From Lachnospiraceae bacterium (GTDB taxonomy: Bacteria > Bacillota > Clostridia > Lachnospirales > Lachnospiraceae): 64,000 bases of DNA. The notes beneath the pieces were generated by a model that saw nothing but the letters and a program-made list of their open reading frames with translations, did no database searches and had not been told where the DNA came from. Below, piece after piece: positions 7,950 to 17,150 of the stretch; the stretch's first letter is position 1; the number at the start of each line of letters is the position of its first letter. The stretch covers positions 1 through 64,000 of the forward strand of contig CABIZF010000012.1 of NCBI GenBank assembly GCA_902363135.1, in the 5' to 3' direction. A program made the translations under genes and the position numbers.

Positions 7950-9584
7950 TCATATCAGCGGTGCCACGAGCCGCATCAGCTGTCCGACTACCTTGCGCGT
8001 CCATTTATCATGACGCACGTCGAACGGCGTCACGAGCTGGCATTTCGGGAGTGTCGAACGGATGTCATCCTCGATCGCCTGAATTTCCGGCATGCCATAT
8101 AAAAGTGCCGCACACTCAAAATGCAGATACAGGCTGCGAAAATCGAGGTTGATCGCGCCGACGACTGCGCGGATGTCATCACTCACAAACACCTTCGCAT
8201 GTACAAACCCCGGCGTATATTCATAAATCCTCACGCCTGCCTTCATAAGACGCCTGTAATAGGAATGTGCCAGTGCAAACGCATACTTTTTATCCGGGAT
8301 ATGCGGCAAAATCAGCTTCACATCCACACCGCGCTTTGCTGCATAGCATAAGGCCTGCAGCAATTCCTGATCCGGTACCAGGTACGGCGTCATGATGTGC
8401 ACGTATCTGGTCGCACAGTTCAGGATCTCCAGATAAACGCGCTCCGCTGTGCGATCCTCCGCAAACGGGTTTTCCCCATAGGGAAGGACAAATCCCTCGG
8501 CCTGCGCCTCATGATACGGCCGCACTGCATGCTCCTTTTCGGATGCCGGCTGCAGATCCTGTTTCAGATACAGAGCCATATTCTCCGTTTTTTCCGTCAG
8601 ATCCCACATTTTCAGAAACATGACGGTAAAAGTCCTGACCGCTTCACCGGTGAGCATCAGTCCTGCATCCTTCCAGTGTCCGAAACGTTCCTTTACATTT
8701 ATATATTCATCCGCAAGATTAATGCCTCCGGTAAAAGCCACCTTTCCATCGATCACAACGATTTTGCGGTGATCCCGGTTATTGTAATGTGTGGAGAATA
8801 TCGGATATACAGGAGAAAATACCTTGCAGCGAATACCCATACCACATAAATAATTCGGATACTGATAAGAAAGATTGAAGAGTTCATTCGTTCCATCATA
8901 CAGAACGCGCACCTCAACGCCCTCTTCTACTTTTTCTTTCAGGAGCTTGAGTACCTCTCCCCACATCAGACCTTCCGCAATGATGAAGTATTCCAGAAAA
9001 ATAAACCGTTTCGCATTTTTCAGCTGTACCAGCAGTTCCTCAAAAAAGGCTTCTCCACCCGGAAAATATTTTACTTCCGTGTTCTGATAAGTAGGATAGC
9101 CATTCTTCTGAACATAGTTTGCCAGCTGTGCCATCCGGTAATCCTTCCTGCCAAGGTCTGCAAGCACCTCCGGTTCCTGCTTGAGCATGCTCACAGTTTC
9201 CCGGTCAATTTCTGTAATACGCGCAAAGAGCAGCGCAGTCCCCGGCTGGAGTTCACAATACAAATACATCAGTCCGCCGACGACCGGGAAGAGCAGCACG
9301 AGCGAAGCCCATGCCAGCTGAAAAGTCGGATTCTCCGTGTGGTTCAGGATAATGAGCAGAATCACAAGGCCAAACGCCAGATAGCCGCCAAAAAACACAT
9401 ACACATACTTCGCCAGCACATTCAGCCCGAGAAACAAAAGCAGCACCTGCAAAAGAATAAATCCAAGCAACAATCCGGTCCGTCCGAATACGATATGCTT
9501 GATCCCTCGTTTTCCTTTATTGATGGATGCATCCTTCAGATCGCGGATGTCACGCAGATCCATATTTTGAAAGTGTTTTTTCAT
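7950..9584 (-). CDS. cls: Cardiolipin synthase (phospholipase D family)
   Basis: A 544-residue membrane enzyme that condenses phosphatidylglycerol to cardiolipin. Hydrophobic helices at about 30-80 and 90-110 are followed by two phospholipase D HKD motifs: DHRKIVVIDGKVAFTGG (about 275) and VHAKVFVSDDIRAVVGAINLD (about 475). The order and length are typical of Firmicute ClsA. The start overlaps the hflX stop by 4 bp (ATGA), so the two genes are probably translationally coupled. Confidence 0.9.
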   Translation of the reverse strand: MKKHFQNMDLRDIRDLKDASINKGKRGIKHIVFGRTGLLLGFILLQVLLLFLGLNVLAKYVYVFFGGYLAFGLVILLIILNHTENPTFQLAWASLVLLFPVVGGLMYLYCELQPGTALLFARITEIDRETVSMLKQEPEVLADLGRKDYRMAQLANYVQKNGYPTYQNTEVKYFPGGEAFFEELLVQLKNAKRFIFLEYFIIAEGLMWGEVLKLLKEKVEEGVEVRVLYDGTNELFNLSYQYPNYLCGMGIRCKVFSPVYPIFSTHYNNRDHRKIVVIDGKVAFTGGINLADEYINVKERFGHWKDAGLMLTGEAVRTFTVMFLKMWDLTEKTENMALYLKQDLQPASEKEHAVRPYHEAQAEGFVLPYGENPFAEDRTAERVYLEILNCATRYVHIMTPYLVPDQELLQALCYAAKRGVDVKLILPHIPDKKYAFALAHSYYRRLMKAGVRIYEYTPGFVHAKVFVSDDIRAVVGAINLDFRSLYLHFECAALLYGMPEIQAIEDDIRSTLPKCQLVTPFDVRHDKWTRKVVGQLMRLVAPLI

Positions 9585-10816
9585 ATCTTCACATAGATTT
9601 CCTTTGATACATAAGCCTGCACGTAAATGCCGTCTGCCCGGTATTCCTCTGTCAGCAGCTCGCCTTTTTTTCGGATCAGCTGGATCAGCCCCGCCTTCTC
9701 ATACGGATACAATCGCTCAATGTATATCTTCTGCTCACGCAGAATTTCCTCGATCGCATGGCGGATATCATCCAGTCCCTCCCCCAGCTTTGCCGATGCC
9801 GGAATACATACTTCTGCATGGTGATCCCTGCAAATCCTCCGTTCCATCAGCAGATCCTGCTTATTGAACACGGTGATGACCGGCTTATCACCTGCACCGA
9901 GTTCCCGCAGAGTCTCGTATACGACTCCCATCTGAATCTCCATCTGCGGACTGGACGCATCCACAACGTGAATCAGGATATCTGCACAGCAGGCTTCCTC
10001 CAGTGTACTTTTAAAGGCCTCCACAAGATGATGCGGCAGCTTCCGGATAAATCCGACCGTGTCGGTCAAAAGGATCTCCTGCTTGCCGGAAAGCTTCACA
10101 CCGCGCGTCGTCGTATCCAGCGTTGCGAACAGCTTTGCATCCTCAAGCACGCCTGCATTGGTCATCGCATTAAACAGCGCCGACTTCCCAACAGATGTGT
10201 AGCCGACGAGCGCGACAATCTTCTGTTCTGATTTTTTTCTCTGGGCACGGATCAGATCCCGGTGCCGGATGACCTCCTCCAGCTCCTGCTTCAGTCGGCT
10301 GATACGCGTCCGGATCAGGCGTCGATCCATCTCCAGCTTTTTCTCTCCCGGTCCGCGTGTGCCGATGCCGCCTCCCAGACGTGACAGAGAATTGCCAAGG
10401 CCTGTCAGCCGTGCCGCCCGGTAGCGCAGCTGCGCCAGCTCAACCTGCAGCTTGCCCTCGCTGGAAGTCGCATGCTTTGCAAAAATATCCAGAATGAGCA
10501 ATGTCCGATCCATGACCTTGCAATCCAGCTCCTGCTGTAAATTGTTCAGCTGGGCCGGACTCAGCTCATCGTCACAGATCACGCCGGTAGCCTCCGTCTC
10601 CCACAGAAGCGCACGCACTTCATCAAGCTTTCCTTTCCCAAGATAGGTTCCCGGATGAATACTCTCTCTCCTTTGAATGACGCTTCCGGCCACCTGTGCT
10701 CCCGCCGTCGCCGCCAGCTCTCCCAGCTCACGAACAGACTCTTCCGTGTCATCCCCGTCTGCCTCCTGTACGCCAAGCAGAAGCACCCTCTCCTGAATTT
10801 CGTTTAATTCGATCAA
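9581..10816 (-). CDS. hflX: GTPase HflX
   Basis: A ribosome-associated GTPase that splits stalled or stressed ribosomes. The N-terminal nucleotide-binding domain and glycine-rich linker (SRLGGGIGTRGPGEKKLE) precede a G domain with G1 GYTSVGKS, G3 DTVGFI and G4 NKQD, then a C-terminal domain. I favour a TTG start at 10816 because GAGGAAAAG lies just upstream and it avoids overlap with the TPR gene. An ATG at 10861 is the alternative and would overlap that gene by 28 bp. It overlaps cls downstream by 4 bp. Confidence 0.9.
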   Translation of the reverse strand: MIELNEIQERVLLLGVQEADGDDTEESVRELGELAATAGAQVAGSVIQRRESIHPGTYLGKGKLDEVRALLWETEATGVICDDELSPAQLNNLQQELDCKVMDRTLLILDIFAKHATSSEGKLQVELAQLRYRAARLTGLGNSLSRLGGGIGTRGPGEKKLEMDRRLIRTRISRLKQELEEVIRHRDLIRAQRKKSEQKIVALVGYTSVGKSALFNAMTNAGVLEDAKLFATLDTTTRGVKLSGKQEILLTDTVGFIRKLPHHLVEAFKSTLEEACCADILIHVVDASSPQMEIQMGVVYETLRELGAGDKPVITVFNKQDLLMERRICRDHHAEVCIPASAKLGEGLDDIRHAIEEILREQKIYIERLYPYEKAGLIQLIRKKGELLTEEYRADGIYVQAYVSKEIYVKI

Positions 10817-10833
10817 ACTCTTTTCCTCACTTT

Positions 10834-11889
10834 TTATTCTCTTGTCGACAGGAAGGTCCATTCCTTCTGCCCTGCCTCATCTGCCGGGTAGGTGGCAACA
10901 TATGCCTCTGCCTTTGTCTTTGCCGTCACGAAATCCAGCTTCTTTTCATAGGCTACGATTTCATTAAAGTACAGATCCTGCTTGCCCTCCGTCCCGTCAA
11001 GCGCCAGCCCCTGGCTGATATAGGACAGTGCGCCATCGTAGTCCTCATCTGCGATCGCACAGAGCGCCAGCCCGTTATAGCTGCCCACACTTTCTCCGAA
11101 TTCCGTCTGCATCTGACTGTATATGTCTTTCGCATGAGCATAATCCCCCTGTGCCAGATATACCTGACCAATCAGATCCATCGCAGGCTCATATTTCTGC
11201 TCTACCGGAACGATCAGCTGACCCTGTGCCTGATCATAGCTTCCGAGGTAATAATAAATCCGCCCGCGGTTGTAGTAATCCTCCAGCTCTTCTCCCTGAA
11301 TACTCAAGGCACTCTGAAGATAATCCCCTCCGACGCCAGAGAGATTCATCTGGCTGTATGTCTCATAAATATTCAGATACAGATCGTAGTCCATCGGATC
11401 GAGTGCCACTGCGCGGTCAAAATCTTTTTTTGCGTCATCTGTATTGCCCTCGTGCAGTTCACTGGCTCCGCGCAGATAATAGGCATCCTCATTTCCATCG
11501 GAGGCATCTTCCAGCAAAGTCGTACACGTATCCACCGCTTTTTCATATTCCGCAAGGCGGTACTGCGCCGCAGCCAGATACAGCCGCAGATCCAGCCTGT
11601 TCTCCGGCATTTTATCATCCGCTGCCGAAAGTGCAGAAGTAAAGGCGGCCTCCGCGTCCTCGTACTGCGCCAGTCCCATGCAGGACAGGCCGAGTCCCCG
11701 GTATGCCAGCATTTCCTGCTCGCCATTTTGCAGAGCCTCCATAAACAGCTGCTGTGCCTGCGTATAATCCCCGCTCTCCAGCGCCTGCACGCCCTGCGTG
11801 GTCTTATCTCCGGTCGCGCCGCCCATCGCACAGCCGCCAAGCAGTACAGATGCGACAGCCGCGGCAATGACAATGTTCCATTTCTTCAT
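10834..11889 (-). CDS. TPR-repeat lipoprotein
   Basis: A 351-residue protein with a lipoprotein signal (lipobox LGGC around residue 19) followed by about eight tetratricopeptide repeats (e.g. AYRGLGLSCMGLAQYEDAEAAF). It is anchored outside the membrane and probably scaffolds protein interactions. The start at 11889 places the signal peptide correctly; longer in-frame sequence has no role. It is upstream of hflX on the same strand. Function is not deducible beyond the repeat fold. Confidence 0.8.
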   Translation of the reverse strand: MKKWNIVIAAAVASVLLGGCAMGGATGDKTTQGVQALESGDYTQAQQLFMEALQNGEQEMLAYRGLGLSCMGLAQYEDAEAAFTSALSAADDKMPENRLDLRLYLAAAQYRLAEYEKAVDTCTTLLEDASDGNEDAYYLRGASELHEGNTDDAKKDFDRAVALDPMDYDLYLNIYETYSQMNLSGVGGDYLQSALSIQGEELEDYYNRGRIYYYLGSYDQAQGQLIVPVEQKYEPAMDLIGQVYLAQGDYAHAKDIYSQMQTEFGESVGSYNGLALCAIADEDYDGALSYISQGLALDGTEGKQDLYFNEIVAYEKKLDFVTAKTKAEAYVATYPADEAGQKEWTFLSTRE

Positions 11890-12027
11890 ATATAAATAGT
11901 AATTCCTTTCTGGTGAACTATGAATTGCTATCCCTATTATACCGATTTTCTTCAAATTGTAAAGAAGGCCGCAGACCATTCCGATCTGCAGCCCACACCT
12001 GATTCATTTTTTTCCTCTATTCCTGTG

Positions 12028-12114
12028 TAAAGCGGACATTCGCAATCCATCCCTGCAGCTCTGCTGACAGGTCTAGCTTCGCTACTTGCTCATGAACGCA
12101 GTCACTTCGCGATC
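12028..12114 (+). repeat. Dispersed intergenic repeat A, copy 1
   Basis: An 87-bp unit starting with TAAAGCGGACATTCGCAATC and ending in CTTCGCGAT. Near-identical copies lie at 28338-28424 and, inverted, at 61938-62024, with a shorter one at 41988-42056. This copy overlaps the last codons and stop of mscS. Confidence 0.8.
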
Positions 12115-12935
12115 ATATGCACATCCATCTGTGGATACGGGATATGGATACCCGCCTCATCAAATGCTTCCTTGATCTGCTCATTCAGCTGCCACAGTAC
12201 CGGAAAGTACTGATCTGTCTTCACCCAGCAGCGAACACCAAGCACGACACTGCTCTCTCCTAGCTCTGCGACAAATACCTGGGCCTCCTGATCGTGCAGC
12301 ACCAGCGGATGCTCCGTAAGGAGCCGCTGCAGAACTGCCTTCGCCGTCTGAATCGAGTCCTCATAGGAAATGCCGACTGTGATCTCCAACTTGCGCCGGT
12401 CTGCCGCCGTCACATTGACGATCACATTGTTGGCGAGATTGCCGTTTGGCACAATGACCTTGCGATTATCGATCGTGTGAAGCGTCGTATACAGGATCTC
12501 GATTTTCTGTACCGTCCCCTCCTGTCCCTGGGTGAGGATATAATCACCGATCTGAAACGGCTGAAATAAAAGAATCAGAAAACCACCGGCAAGATTGGAC
12601 AAGCCGCCCTGTAAGGCCAGGCCGATTGCCACGCCACCGGATGCCACCAGCGCCGCCACTGACGACTCTTTAAGTCCAAACTGCATCGCAATCCCCAGGA
12701 TCAGCGTCAGGTAGAGGATGATCTTCAGCATAGATACCACGAAGGTCGCCGCTCCCGGTGACACATGGCTCTTATCCAGCATGGCCCGCACGATACGCAC
12801 CAACTTCGCGATCAGCTTTTTCCCGATCACGTAAATCAAGGCGCAGATGACTATCTTCACGATCAGCTCCGCGAATCCCGGAAGGTGTCCGCTAAGATAA
12901 TCAATTGTTTTTTTCAGCATTACCTCTGCCTGCAT
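12102..12935 (-). CDS. mscS: Small-conductance mechanosensitive channel MscS
   Basis: A 277-residue MscS family channel that releases solutes on hypo-osmotic shock. Three N-terminal transmembrane helices (about 20-40, 62-84 and 92-118) lead to the pore helix with the glycine/alanine pattern ALQGGLSNLAGGFLILLFQPFQIGDYI. The beta and alpha/beta cytoplasmic vestibule domains follow. GGAGG precedes the ATG. The C-terminal codons (IAK) and stop fall inside a dispersed repeat, which may have replaced the original tail. Confidence 0.92.
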   Translation of the reverse strand: MQAEVMLKKTIDYLSGHLPGFAELIVKIVICALIYVIGKKLIAKLVRIVRAMLDKSHVSPGAATFVVSMLKIILYLTLILGIAMQFGLKESSVAALVASGGVAIGLALQGGLSNLAGGFLILLFQPFQIGDYILTQGQEGTVQKIEILYTTLHTIDNRKVIVPNGNLANNVIVNVTAADRRKLEITVGISYEDSIQTAKAVLQRLLTEHPLVLHDQEAQVFVAELGESSVVLGVRCWVKTDQYFPVLWQLNEQIKEAFDEAGIHIPYPQMDVHMIAK

Positions 12936-13060
12936 AAATCCTCCACAACCTCATTTCAGATCCGAACCATATATGATAAATTCACAACAGGTGATCTGCC
13001 TGATTCGGCTCAATTCTACCACAGCCGTCTTTCCGGTGTCAATGCCGGGAAAATTGCATG

Positions 13061-13906
13061 CTACGGACGCTCCGGACTGCTTTTTTCATAGAGAAACTTC
13101 TCCGGCACAGTCACATGGAAGTCCCGCGCCACATCCCGGAAATCCTGCGGAGTGATTGTCTGGCGCTTCGCATTGGTCATGGAATAGACCTTTACGAGAA
13201 TTTCCGCTGCCTTCTCCACCGTATGCATAAGTCCGAACGTCAGATCAAAGTCCTCACCGGAGCAAAACATCCCATGATGCGCCCAGATCGCGACATCGTA
13301 CTGCTTCATCAATTCACTTGTCGCCACTGCAATCTCTCTGCCGCCCGGTACCATCCAGCCGACGACACCGATTCCGGAAGGAAATACAATCGGACACTCT
13401 GTCGCCATCTCCCAGAGCTCCCGCGTAAACACTTCGTCTGTAAGCGGCAGTACGAAGGTCAGCGCAATCACATTCGCCGGGTGTGCATGATAAATGACTC
13501 GGTGTTTGCCCTTGGAAATATCCTTTTTCACTTCGTGATTCATCAGATGGCTTGGCAGCTCACTCGTCGGACGCCCACCATGCACCAGCCCCCAGCAGAT
13601 ACGATATTTGCTTCCCGTCTCATCAATTTCCAAAATGCAGGTCGAATCCGCCGGATCGAGTATCACATTCCGGAAATACTTTCCGCTTCCGGTCACCATA
13701 AAATATTCCCCGGACAGCTTCGGCACATCCGTCCCGATCTCCTTCCACTCTCCGTTCGTATTTAAAAACGGACGGATCTCCTCTACCTCTTCCGGCTTTA
13801 ATCGGTAAGAAAGGTTTCCTCCGTTGCGCTCATGCCATCCCTGCTCCCAACCATCATTACACATCCGGATAAAGCCCCGGACAAAGCTGATTTCTGTGAT
13901 TTCCAT
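13061..13906 (-). CDS. rhaD: Rhamnulose-1-phosphate aldolase
   Basis: A 281-residue class II aldolase that cleaves L-rhamnulose 1-phosphate to dihydroxyacetone phosphate and L-lactaldehyde in the cytoplasm. Zinc-ligand histidines are visible in IYHAHPANVIA and in HHGMFCSGED, with the catalytic glutamate region GGRPTSELPSH. GGAGG precedes the ATG at 13906. It is the last rha gene, 14 bp after rhaA on the same strand, so it is cotranscribed. No lactaldehyde reductase is encoded here. Confidence 0.93.
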   Translation of the reverse strand: MEITEISFVRGFIRMCNDGWEQGWHERNGGNLSYRLKPEEVEEIRPFLNTNGEWKEIGTDVPKLSGEYFMVTGSGKYFRNVILDPADSTCILEIDETGSKYRICWGLVHGGRPTSELPSHLMNHEVKKDISKGKHRVIYHAHPANVIALTFVLPLTDEVFTRELWEMATECPIVFPSGIGVVGWMVPGGREIAVATSELMKQYDVAIWAHHGMFCSGEDFDLTFGLMHTVEKAAEILVKVYSMTNAKRQTITPQDFRDVARDFHVTVPEKFLYEKSSPERP

Positions 13907-13920
13907 ACAAATCCTCCTGT

Positions 13921-15177
13921 TCAAACGCGTTTCTCTAATACACTCTTCTCATATTCCTGCGCCTTTTCATACCATGCATTGCGCACCGGCGCGCCGCAGC
14001 CTTCGCAGAACTGATCCCATACTGCTCCAAACGGCATCGTCTTTAATTCCTCCTGCAGCACCAGCACCTCCGTCAGCTTTCCTTCCTGCTGAAGCGCTGC
14101 CAGATGTTCATTCGGACAAAGCAGCGCATAAAGCAATGCTTTTCTCATACTGCGCATGCCAATCGTCCACGCCGCAATCCGGTTGATGCTCGCATCAAAG
14201 AAGTCCAGTCCGATCATCACCCGGTCCAATGCATCATTCCGCACGATCTCTTTTGCGATCTCCTTTGTCTCATCGTCAAACAGTACGACATGATCCGAAT
14301 CCCAACGCACCGGGCGTGTGACATGTAAGGCCAGCTTCGGGAAAAACAACAGCATCGAAGAAATTTTATCTGATACGACCTCTGTCGGATGATAATGGCC
14401 ATTGTCCATGAGCGGCAGGATTCCACGGCTCGCCGCATAATTAACCGTAAATTCGGAAGAGCCGACTGTATAGGACTCCAGTCCGATGCCAAATACCTTC
14501 GATTCAAGACTGACGAACACCTTTTCTTTATCATAAGGCATCTTCAGGATCTGATCAAGTGCAGCTTTGAACCTTTTTCTCGGTGACAGACGATCCGCCG
14601 GAATATCCTTGTAGCCATCCGGAATCCAGATATTCATCAGACAGGGCTGTCCCAGCTCCTCTGCAAAATATTCCGAGATTCGGATGCATGCCTGACAGTG
14701 CCGGATCCAGAATGCACGCACCTCTTCATCCGGACTGGATAAGGTCAGATTGTCCTTTACCATCGGATGGGAAAACAACGTCGGATTAAAATCGAGCCCA
14801 AGTCCCCGCTCACGTGCAAACTCTACCCATTTCGAAAAATGCTCCGGCTGCAGTGCATCCCGATCTGCAAATTTCCCCTCCTCAAAAATCGCATAGGAAG
14901 CATGCAGATTCAGTTTGGCCGCTCCCGGTGCAAGTGCCAGCACTTCATCAATGTCTGCCATCAGTTCTTCCGGCGTCCGCGCCTTCCCCGGATAATTTCC
15001 GGTCGCCTGAATACCACCGGTCAGGGGCCCCCTTTGGTCAAATCCGCCGACATCATCTCCCTGCCAGCAGTGCAGGGAGATCGGAATTTTTTTCAATGTC
15101 TTCAGCGCCGCATCGGTATCAACGCCAATCTCCCTGTAAAGTTCCTTTGCCGCTTCGTATCGTTCGGTTGTTGTCAT
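13921..15177 (-). CDS. rhaA: L-rhamnose isomerase
   Basis: A 418-residue isomerase converting L-rhamnose to L-rhamnulose. It has the family start region PISLHCWQGDDVGGF, metal-binding LESKVFGIGLESYTVGS and DNGHYHPTE, and the expected length. The ATG at 15177 has GAGGATAGATGTG upstream; in-frame sequence out to 15315 lies in a dispersed repeat and is not part of the protein. It is the middle gene of rhaB-rhaA-rhaD. Confidence 0.94.
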   Translation of the reverse strand: MTTTERYEAAKELYREIGVDTDAALKTLKKIPISLHCWQGDDVGGFDQRGPLTGGIQATGNYPGKARTPEELMADIDEVLALAPGAAKLNLHASYAIFEEGKFADRDALQPEHFSKWVEFARERGLGLDFNPTLFSHPMVKDNLTLSSPDEEVRAFWIRHCQACIRISEYFAEELGQPCLMNIWIPDGYKDIPADRLSPRKRFKAALDQILKMPYDKEKVFVSLESKVFGIGLESYTVGSSEFTVNYAASRGILPLMDNGHYHPTEVVSDKISSMLLFFPKLALHVTRPVRWDSDHVVLFDDETKEIAKEIVRNDALDRVMIGLDFFDASINRIAAWTIGMRSMRKALLYALLCPNEHLAALQQEGKLTEVLVLQEELKTMPFGAVWDQFCEGCGAPVRNAWYEKAQEYEKSVLEKRV

Positions 15178-15240
15178 CACATCTATCCTCGCTTTCCTTT
15201 TTATATCTGCAATGCTCACTGTTTCTTCTCGCCTGATACA

Positions 15241-15309
15241 CACAAGCCTCACCCGCCGCTTAGTGCTCCGCGCACTTGAAGCGGGGGAATGCTTATCTGC
15301 GTTCACGCA
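15241..15309 (+). repeat. Dispersed intergenic repeat C, copy 1
   Basis: The segment containing CGCTTAGTGCTCCGCGCAC and GCGGGGGAATGCTTATCTGC recurs inverted at 61838-61896. It sits between rhaB and rhaA, directly before a copy of repeat B. Confidence 0.7.
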
Positions 15310-15474
15310 AGTCAACCGGATATTCGCAATCCGCTTCGCTACTTGCTCATAACCGAATAGCTGCTTTGCAGCTTATCAGGAGTGGCTTGTACCACTCCTG
15401 ATACAAGCAAGTCCCAACCCACTGCTTATTGCTTCACGCAATTGAAGCAGGGGACTTGCTTGATTCGGTTAAAG
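15310..15474 (+). repeat. Dispersed intergenic repeat B, copy 1
   Basis: A 165-bp unit starting around CGGATATTCGCAATCCG. It contains the palindrome ATCAGGAGTGG...CCACTCCTGAT and paired GCAAGTCC/GGACTTGC, and ends TTGATTCGGTTAAA. Near-identical copies lie at 18144-18368 and 42057-42268. It overlaps the 3' end of rhaB. Confidence 0.8.
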
Positions 15475-16873
15475 TATGTGAGTAACACTTCACTTCACAA
15501 GACTGTAAAATACATGCCCGCGCTTCCCGGTAATCCGCAAACACTCCCGCCGCAATCATCTGCGCCGCCAGATTGCCGATCGCCGTCGCCTCTGCCGGGC
15601 CTGCCAGTACGCGCAGACCGGATTTTTCTGCCGTCAGCTCATTCAGATATTCCGCATTGCTTCCTCCGCCTACTATGTGAATCTCGTTGTACAGAATCCC
15701 GGTCAGCCGCTCCAGCTCTTTGATCGCCTTTGCATAGCTCTCCGCCAGACTCTGATAAATGACCTCTGCCAGCTCTCCCGGCGTCTGCGGCACCGGCTGC
15801 ATGGTACGTGCACATTCCAGCTGAATCGCCTTGATCATCGACTCCGGTGCGAGAAATACATCCGCATTGACATCCACCCGCGATGGAAATGCCTAGTTTT
15901 CCCTCGCCAGATCACAAAGCTCCGAAAACGAATAGTGCTCCGGCAGTTCCCGCCGCACCGACTGGATCATCCACAGTCCCATGATATTTTTCAGATAGCG
16001 ATACCGATATGCATAGCCGCCCTCATTTGTGAAGTTCGCCTGTCGGCTTTCCTCCGTACAGATCGGCTCTTTTTGCTCCACGCCAAGCAGCGACCAGGTG
16101 CCGGAGCTGATGTATAGCGTATCCTCCTTTAACGACGGTACAGCCAGTACCGCCGACCCCGTGTCATGCGTTGCCGGAAGCACGACCTGACAGGAATAGC
16201 CGACTTCCTGTTCGATCTCTTTTGTCAACCGACCGACCTCTGTGCCCGGCATCGCAAGCGCCTCAAAAAGCTTTTCCGGATATCCCAGCCGTTCCAAAAG
16301 CTCCCGGTCCCACTCCCTTGTCCTCACATTTACAAGCTGGGTCGATGTGGCATTCGTATATTCCTGCACCTTCTTGCCCGTCAACAGAAAATGAAAATAA
16401 TCCGGAAGCATCAGAAACGTCTTTGCCTGTTTCAGATATTCCGGGTGCTGCTGCTTTACCGCCATCAGCTGATAAATCGTATTAAACAGCTGCTTCTGAA
16501 TCCCGGTGATGGCATACAGTTCTGCTTCCGGGACATGCCGATACACCAGCTCGTCCATTCCCTGTGTGCGGCTGTCCCGATAACCATATGTCTCCCCGAT
16601 CAGCTGATTATCCTCATCGAGCAGCACATAATCCAACGCCCATGTATCGACTCCGACGCTCGTCGGAATTTTTCCGACCTCCCTGCAGCGCTTCATCCCC
16701 GTCAAAATCTCGGCAAACAGCCTCTGCGTATCCCATATGAGATGTCCGTCCCTCTTCTGCAGTCCGTTCTCAAATCGATACACCTCTTCCAGCCGAAGCT
16801 TCCCATCCTCAATCCAGCCAAGCACATGCCGTCCGCTGGATGCTCCAATATCAATTGCAAGATAATATTGCAT
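15434..16873 (-). pseudogene. rhaB: Rhamnulokinase rhaB interrupted by an in-frame amber codon
   Basis: A FGGY kinase that phosphorylates L-rhamnulose. The N part (16873 to 15896, 326 codons, starting MQYYLAIDIGASSGRH, with HDTGSAVLAVP and YISSGTWSLLG) ends at a TAG at 15893-15895. The same reading frame continues as AFPSRVDVNADVFLAPESM...IHIVGGGSNAEYLN to 15434. Read through, it would be a normal-length enzyme of about 479 residues. One base change from a sense codon (for example GAG or CAG) explains it. The break removes the C-terminal ATP-binding part. The last dozen residues are encoded by repeat B. A sequencing error is possible. Confidence 0.88.
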
Positions 16874-17150
16874 ATCACACCTTCCTTCCTGTCGGTTTCC
16901 CTTTGTAATATCCGTCTCGTCCTACTCCTGTATTTCTGCCTTTTATCCTAACATGTTTTCCAAAAAAAAATCAGGTCGTAAGCGTACACTTTTTCGGACG
17001 TTATTTGCATTGCAATCAACCTTCCCTGCTTCGAAAACTTCTCCTGATTTGCTGAATTTTCTTTTCTTTTTTTCAATTGACTGGTAAAATAGAGGCATAA
17101 GATTCCAAAGAAATCCGGACTTAAACGACAAGCAGCCATCGGAGGATAGC

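Noticed and set aside
15434..16873. Pyrrolysine or programmed recoding at the rhaB amber codon
   Set aside because: No recoding context is known for rhamnulokinases and no pyl gene is seen; a simple nonsense change or a base-call error is more likely.
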